From: Prevotellaceae bacterium
GTDB taxonomy: Bacteria; Bacteroidota; Bacteroidia; Bacteroidales; Bacteroidaceae
Direction: 5' to 3'
DNA length: 64,000 bases
NCBI GenBank assembly: GCA_019420585.1
Contig: JAHZGX010000009.1
Location: 61,047-125,046, forward strand
The position numbers were made by a program, and so were the translations under genes. Of the stretch, positions 60,090-64,000 are shown piece after piece; positions within the stretch are counted from its first letter, which is position 1, and the number at the start of each line of letters is the position of its first letter. Below the pieces are notes generated by a model that did no database searches, had not been told where the DNA came from, and was given only the letters and a program-made list of their open reading frames with translations.

Positions 60090-61511
60090 TCAGTCTATCT
60101 TGTAGAAATCCTCCCATCCGCGGCGCGGGGGCATGCCCGAGAGCATGGCATTGGCAAACTCGTTGTTGGTGAAGCGCTTGGTGCGCGGGTCAAAGAACAA
60201 CTGAGTGTTCAGCCGCTGTGCTATCACACCCAGGCAGAACACCTGACAAAGCACGCCTGCTATCTGGAAGGGGGAACGGGTCTTCTCCGTACCCTGGCAG
60301 GCACGCAGGAAATTGACGTAATGGTTGCTGGGACTCTTGGGCACCTGAGGCAACTTGTCCTTCATGGCCTCGGCCTTCTCCTTGGGAATGATGCTGAGGG
60401 TGCTTCCATGGCTGGCTCCCTTGAAGATGAGGTCACGGCTGTAGATAATCTTGCCGGGGTTGAGTTTCTGCTTGGTGTACTCGCCCTGTCCGCTGGCAGG
60501 AATACCTTCGGCCAACTCGCTCTCGCCGAATCCGGCAGGCAAAGGAGGCAGGTTGTCCACGCCGTCATACCACGTCACATCGCAGGGAGGCATATTGCCG
60601 CGCGCACCGAAGCGGAACAAGATGGTGCTGCTGTAGGGGAAGAAGAATTCATTATGGTTCTTGGCATAGAGCATGTTTATCTCGTAAGGGAGACCCAGAT
60701 TGAGGAACTCGTGCACGGTGTCCAGCAAGTGTGCGCCCCAGTCACCCAGTGCACCCATGCCGAAATCGTACCAACTACGCCAGTCTCCCTGGTGATAGAG
60801 TTTGCTGAAATCGTGATAGCGGACTCCACCATGCCACACATCCCAGTTCATTCCCTCGGGGATAGGGTCTCCCTCGGGCATTTTAATCATATTCCAATCA
60901 TACTTGTGCCAACGGCGGTCATTGTTCATGTGAGCCACCACCGAGGTCACGTCCTTGATGATGCCAGCATCCTGCCATGCCTTGAACTGGAAATAGTTGG
61001 CCTCGGAATGCCCCTGGTTGCCCACCTGGGTCACCACCTCGGGATGGCGGTTGGCCATTTCTATAAGCAGTTCACCCTCCTGGAAAGTGCGTATGAGCGG
61101 CTTCTCACAATAGATGTGCTTGCCGTATTTCATGGCCATCATGGCCACAAAAAAGTGGATGTGGTCAGGTACGCTGGCCGCAACAGCATCAAAGTGGTCG
61201 GCATATTCCTCAAAGAGCTTGCGGAAATCGGTATAGCGCTTGGCCTTGGGATACATGGCCAGAACCTTCTGGCACTGTTTGCCCTGCAGGTCAACGTCGC
61301 ACAGGGCCACCACCTCCACCATGCCGGTCTTGGCAAACTCGTTAATGTTCTGCTCGCCACGGTTTCCGATGCCTATGTAGGCTATCTTCACCTTCTCTCC
61401 CTTGGCTTGCTTGGTCTCTTTGCTCGTCATTGCGAACACGTTACCGGGGGTCAGGGTAAGGCCGGCCGTAGCCAAGCCCACGCCCTTCAGAAAATCTCTT
61501 CTTGTGGACAT
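60090..61511 (-). CDS. Tat-exported Gfo/Idh/MocA-family oxidoreductase
   Basis: The product is 473 aa. A twin-arginine signal (STRRDFLKGVGLATAGLTL) indicates export with bound cofactor. The Rossmann fold has VKIAYIGIGNRGEQN, and the Gfo/Idh signature GKHIYCEKPL contains the catalytic Lys. The C-terminal half includes WHGGVRYHDFSKLY and WYDFGMGALGDWGAHLLDTV. Related periplasmic enzymes oxidise sugars or glycosides at C3 with tightly bound NAD(P). It is the first gene of the operon with DUF1080 and GH76. Confidence 0.92.
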   Translation of the reverse strand: MSTRRDFLKGVGLATAGLTLTPGNVFAMTSKETKQAKGEKVKIAYIGIGNRGEQNINEFAKTGMVEVVALCDVDLQGKQCQKVLAMYPKAKRYTDFRKLFEEYADHFDAVAASVPDHIHFFVAMMAMKYGKHIYCEKPLIRTFQEGELLIEMANRHPEVVTQVGNQGHSEANYFQFKAWQDAGIIKDVTSVVAHMNNDRRWHKYDWNMIKMPEGDPIPEGMNWDVWHGGVRYHDFSKLYHQGDWRSWYDFGMGALGDWGAHLLDTVHEFLNLGLPYEINMLYAKNHNEFFFPYSSTILFRFGARGNMPPCDVTWYDGVDNLPPLPAGFGESELAEGIPASGQGEYTKQKLNPGKIIYSRDLIFKGASHGSTLSIIPKEKAEAMKDKLPQVPKSPSNHYVNFLRACQGTEKTRSPFQIAGVLCQVFCLGVIAQRLNTQLFFDPRTKRFTNNEFANAMLSGMPPRRGWEDFYKID

Positions 61512-61553
61512 AACTTATGTTCTTTAGGAACTAAAAATGGTTTATCTACACCG

Positions 61554-61581
61554 CAAATTTAGCAAAAATATACATACCAAA
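61554..61581 (-). promoter_or_regulatory. possible promoter of the Gfo/Idh-DUF1080-GH76 operon
   Basis: TAAATTTG on minus (61561-61554) matches the -7 consensus 42 bp before the ATG. TTTG at 61581-61578 is 16 bp upstream, shorter than usual. Confidence 0.5.
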
Positions 61582-61673
61582 CGCTTTTCATTGGGTAAAA
61601 AGTGCAAATATCTGTCCCCTCATAGCCACTTACTCACTCCCCCAACGATATTTTCGCCCACAGGTTACCACTG

Positions 61674-61750
61674 CACGCCCCAAAAGGCACTGCGGTGCGA
61701 TGGCCAACGCAGAACCGTGCACAAAGCCAGTCAGTACACCCGTCACCAAC
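61674..61750. repeat. GCCAACG-family phased repeat element, copy 3 (degenerate)
   Basis: AAAAGGCACTGCGGTGCGATG is followed by GCCAACGCAGAAC (unit at 61703) and GCCAGTC (61726), 23 bp apart, then an irregular third unit. The head matches copy 2 at 27344 with a single difference across 17 bases; the end block is missing. Confidence 0.65.
61682..61698 (-). terminator. terminator of ribF-methyltransferase, inside repeat copy 3
   Basis: On minus GCAC-CGCA-GTGC is followed by CTTTTGG. It lies about 80 bp after the methyltransferase stop and corresponds to the left-end terminator of copy 2. Confidence 0.5.
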
Positions 61751-61775
61751 GAGACATACGGAAGAAAACAGGGAA

Positions 61776-62945
61776 TCAGACTTTGGAGCAGCGCACAAGG
61801 GCGTGCGTGCCATTGGAAAGCGTAGTGGCAAAAAGGTAGATGTCCCCTCCCTCGGCCAAATGCCACTGCCTGCGCAACCGAGCCACCGTGGAAGGGAAGT
61901 TACGCACGGCCAGGTTGGCCTGGCGAACATCACGCAGAAATACCTTCAACTCGCGCTTGCCGCAGGAAGAAATGCCGTTCACGCGGAATTTTCTTCCAGG
62001 AAAATCATCCAGAAGGTCAACAGAGGTAAAGAGATGGCTGAAGGGATGGAGTTTGTGCACTGGCCACTGGGCACACAGAGCATCCTGCACCCCGGCCTTC
62101 AGGATGGAAGCATTTGGTTCATAAAGGAACTGGCAGGGACGGTCGACCAAAGGTGCTGCGGCATGCCGCTCACAGGTGACAAACTCCTGTATGTCACGAC
62201 CAAGATTGGCACAATGGAAGGTTAGGGGCAACGGAGAAGAAGAAAGCATCAGAAGCAGTTCACGGCACTCTCCATTCACGCTCACCACATGCACCTCACG
62301 CGTCATGGGCAAAGCCAGCAGAGCCTGGCCGATGTCGAGCATCGGAGAGAGTTTCACCATCACAAGGCGAGCCTTGGAGAAAAGCAAGGTAGAGAGAGCC
62401 TGCACATCGGGCGAACAGTCCTGCAGAGCCGTCACCTTGCGACCGGCTCCGTCCCTGCGGGCGGGATCAAGGTAAATCAAATCCTGCTGCCCGGCACGGT
62501 GCAGGAAGGCCTCGGCCTCATCACATTCCACACGGGCATGCCCCGAGCCCAGCAAAGGAAGGTTGTGGCGTGCCATGCGGCACAGTTCTTCGTTGCGTTC
62601 CACATAAACGGCAGTGCGGAAGAGCGGAGCCAAGAAACTGAAATCCACACCGAATCCACCTGTCACATCGGCCATGGAAAGACGTCCATCGGGCAACAGC
62701 CGCTCTGTCTGGCAAGCCTTATATTCAGCCGTCAACTGACTGCTGCACTGCTCCATATTCAAGCGGGGCGGATACAGGATACCGGCAATATCTGCCCAGC
62801 GGGGCAACTTGGTGCGGGCCTTCTGCCACGCCTCTATCTGAGAAAGGCAGAAGGGCACGTCCACGCCGGCCGGCGCACCCTGCAAGGCCAAGCGGCGCAC
62901 ATCGTCCAGCCGATGACTGAATACGAACTCACTATTGTCCATCAT
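61776..62945 (-). CDS. SAM-dependent methyltransferase with THUMP-like domain
   Basis: The product is 389 aa. The central Rossmann-type domain has motif I MADVTGGFGVDFSFLA, VYVERNEELCRMARHN (ribose-binding acid) and DLIYLDPARRD, a DPxR-type catalytic loop. The C-terminal 100 residues match the THUMP-like domain of Bacteroidota methyltransferases (HKLHPFSHLFTS, GISSCGKRELKVFLRD). RNA is the likely substrate, but this is inferred. It overlaps ribF by 4 bp. Confidence 0.85.
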   Translation of the reverse strand: MMDNSEFVFSHRLDDVRRLALQGAPAGVDVPFCLSQIEAWQKARTKLPRWADIAGILYPPRLNMEQCSSQLTAEYKACQTERLLPDGRLSMADVTGGFGVDFSFLAPLFRTAVYVERNEELCRMARHNLPLLGSGHARVECDEAEAFLHRAGQQDLIYLDPARRDGAGRKVTALQDCSPDVQALSTLLFSKARLVMVKLSPMLDIGQALLALPMTREVHVVSVNGECRELLLMLSSSPLPLTFHCANLGRDIQEFVTCERHAAAPLVDRPCQFLYEPNASILKAGVQDALCAQWPVHKLHPFSHLFTSVDLLDDFPGRKFRVNGISSCGKRELKVFLRDVRQANLAVRNFPSTVARLRRQWHLAEGGDIYLFATTLSNGTHALVRCSKV

Positions 62946-63832
62946 GCATCCTCCAGCATGCCTCGCGCCTGCACCTCGTCCCGCGACAACTGCTCACGGA
63001 GGGCTTCCAACGAGGGAAAGGAACGCTCGGCGCGCAGATGCCCGACAAACTCCACGCTTAATACCTTATTATATAAGTCGCCATGGAAATCAAACACATT
63101 GACTTCCACCGACACATTGTCGCCATTGTGCAGAGTGGGCCGATGGCCGATGCAGAGCATGCCGCCCCGGCACAAGCCACCAGGAAGCACCACCCGGACG
63201 GCATACACGCCACATCCCGGCACGAGTTTCTCCTCTGGCAAAGCCAAGTTGGCCGTGGGATAGCCCAACTTGTGCCCCATCTGATGCCCGGCCTCCACCA
63301 CTCCGGTCAGCACATAAGACCGTCCCAGAAGGTAACGAGCCTCGGCAACATCGCCCGAAGAAAGCAATCGGCGGATGACGCTGCTGCTCACCTTGCCCCC
63401 GGGAAACTCATCGGCAAGCATCACCCGGATACCAGCCTCATGCCCCCATGCACGATACTGGCAAGGAGTTCCTCCGTCATGGCCAAACCGATGGTCATAA
63501 CCCATGAGTAGCACAGCCACATCCAGTTGTCCAACAAGCATTTCATGCATGAACTGCAAAGCATTCTGCCCCGCCATCTCAGGTGTGAAATGCAACACAC
63601 GCACCTCATCCACACCCGTCTGCCTCAACAACTCCACCTTCTCAAGAAGCGTGGAGAGCAGGCCGGGCACATAGTCGGCATGAAGCACCTGGCGCGGATG
63701 GCGGTCAAAGGTGACAAGCATCGAGCCCATCCCCAGCCTGTCCGCCTGCCTGCGCAACTGCTCTATGAGACACAGGTGTCCCCTGTGCACCCCATCGAAA
63801 AAACCTATGGTAGCAACGTATTTCCTGCTCAT
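62942..63832 (-). CDS. ribF: bifunctional riboflavin kinase/FAD synthetase
   Basis: The product is 296 aa. The N-terminal nucleotidyltransferase domain makes FAD from FMN (IGFFDGVHRGHLCLIEQL, VTFDRHPRQVL, LMGYDHRFGHDG). The C-terminal kinase makes FMN from riboflavin (KLGYPTANLALPEEKLVPGC, CIGHRPTL, EVNVFDFHGDLY). Length and order are normal for RibF. The frame opens at 63949, but the promoter at 63842-63873 lies inside that extension, so the start is MSRKYVATIGFF at 63832. It is the first gene of a pair with the methyltransferase. Confidence 0.96.
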   Translation of the reverse strand: MSRKYVATIGFFDGVHRGHLCLIEQLRRQADRLGMGSMLVTFDRHPRQVLHADYVPGLLSTLLEKVELLRQTGVDEVRVLHFTPEMAGQNALQFMHEMLVGQLDVAVLLMGYDHRFGHDGGTPCQYRAWGHEAGIRVMLADEFPGGKVSSSVIRRLLSSGDVAEARYLLGRSYVLTGVVEAGHQMGHKLGYPTANLALPEEKLVPGCGVYAVRVVLPGGLCRGGMLCIGHRPTLHNGDNVSVEVNVFDFHGDLYNKVLSVEFVGHLRAERSFPSLEALREQLSRDEVQARGMLEDA

Positions 63833-63841
63833 TTCGGGCTG

Positions 63842-63873
63842 CAAAATTAGCCAATATTCTTTGGCAAGCCAAA
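63842..63873 (-). promoter_or_regulatory. promoter of ribF
   Basis: On minus, TTTG (63873-63870), 20 bp, TAATTTTG (63849-63842): a full match 9 bp before the ATG, implying a nearly leaderless transcript. Confidence 0.75.
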
Positions 63874-63889
63874 TTTTCAGCCCCATGCA

Positions 63890-63921
63890 TTTGGTCATCT
63901 CGCCGAATTTAACTAATTTTG
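63890..63921 (+). promoter_or_regulatory. promoter of the tRNA-Met gene
   Basis: TTTG (63890-63893), 20 bp, TAATTTTG (63914-63921), 29 bp before the tRNA: a full match, divergent from the ribF promoter. Confidence 0.8.
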
Positions 63922-63950
63922 CAGCCGCAAGCAAGCAATTGCTCCGCATC

Positions 63951-64000
63951 GGACTTGTAGCTCAGTTGGTTAGAGCAACAGACTCATAATCTGGAGGTCC
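63951..64000 (+). tRNA. tRNA-Met (anticodon CAT), cut by the window edge
   Basis: GGACTTG starts the acceptor arm, TA and the D-arm GCTC...GAGC follow, then ACAGA, the loop CTCATAA with anticodon CAT, and TCTGG. The variable loop begins with AGGTC at the window end; the T-arm and 3-prime acceptor strand are missing. The body looks like elongator tRNA-Met; an Ile tRNA with a modified CAT anticodon cannot be fully excluded from 50 nt. Confidence 0.9.

Noticed and set aside
63711..63989. Plus-strand open frame ending in VAQLVRATDS
   Set aside because: This is the familiar false frame produced by reading through a tRNA gene, and it is antisense to ribF.

Overview
The window is a GC-rich chromosomal segment of a Bacteroidota organism, most likely order Bacteroidales and probably Prevotellaceae. 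The evidence is: promoters of the Bacteroides type (TTTG, 19-21 bp spacer, TAnnTTTG) in front of most operons; few Shine-Dalgarno sequences; a DUF4369-type lipoprotein start; secreted proteins ending in a NLxGxxV...NGKKVxxK tail; an RNase H with a viroplasmin-like N-terminus; a nucleoside kinase with a long N-terminal region; and many secreted glycoside hydrolases. There is no phage, transposase, integrase, CRISPR array or rRNA. One tRNA, elongator-type Met(CAT), is cut by the right edge.

Layout. 0-9 kb: a truncated lipoprotein gene, pnp, a ferredoxin-nitroreductase with a CPBP protease, and the operon rpoN-PAP2-purE-ispG. 9-17 kb: secreted carbohydrate enzymes (GH51 arabinofuranosidase leftward; Tat-exported MBL hydrolase, GH78-like and GH2 enzymes rightward). 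17-24.4 kb: housekeeping genes on the minus strand (M28 peptidase-sufE-dus, lrp with a C26-M19 fusion, three tandem FKBP isomerases). 24.4-27.3 kb: sirtuin-nucleoside kinase-Fur operon. 27.5-30.4 kb: a DUF4143 ATPase with a tandem-repeat leader, and cysS. 30.7-37.6 kb: a 2302-residue secreted beta-helix/propeller protein. 38.2-44.3 kb: psd-pssA leftward and dnaE-trxA-small acidic protein rightward. 44.3-46.6 kb: UDP-galactopyranose mutase and a GH43 arabinanase. 46.8-54.9 kb: operon argS-rnhA-ABC exporter-two LTA-synthase-like genes. 55.5-61.5 kb: a GH92 mannosidase facing a Gfo/Idh-DUF1080-GH76 operon. 61.8-64 kb: ribF with a methyltransferase, then the tRNA.

How the genes fit together. The secreted enzymes suggest use of arabinan or arabinose-bearing pectin side chains (GH51, GH43, with GH78-like and GH2) and of alpha-mannan (GH92, GH76). 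No SusC/SusD pair or dedicated sensor lies in the window. psd and pssA make phosphatidylethanolamine. The ABC exporter with two LtaS-like enzymes probably decorates a surface glycan or lipid.

The most unusual signal is non-coding. Six intergenic arrays, belonging to three unrelated sequence families, repeat a short motif every 22-23 bp. They lie at 11.8, 12.0, 27.4, 38.1, 46.6 and 61.7 kb. Several contain palindromic units and carry a hairpin plus T-tract at one or both ends. Two other non-coding oddities are a 28-bp tandem repeat in the leader of the DUF4143 ATPase gene and a duplicated 3-prime gene end behind the giant secreted gene.
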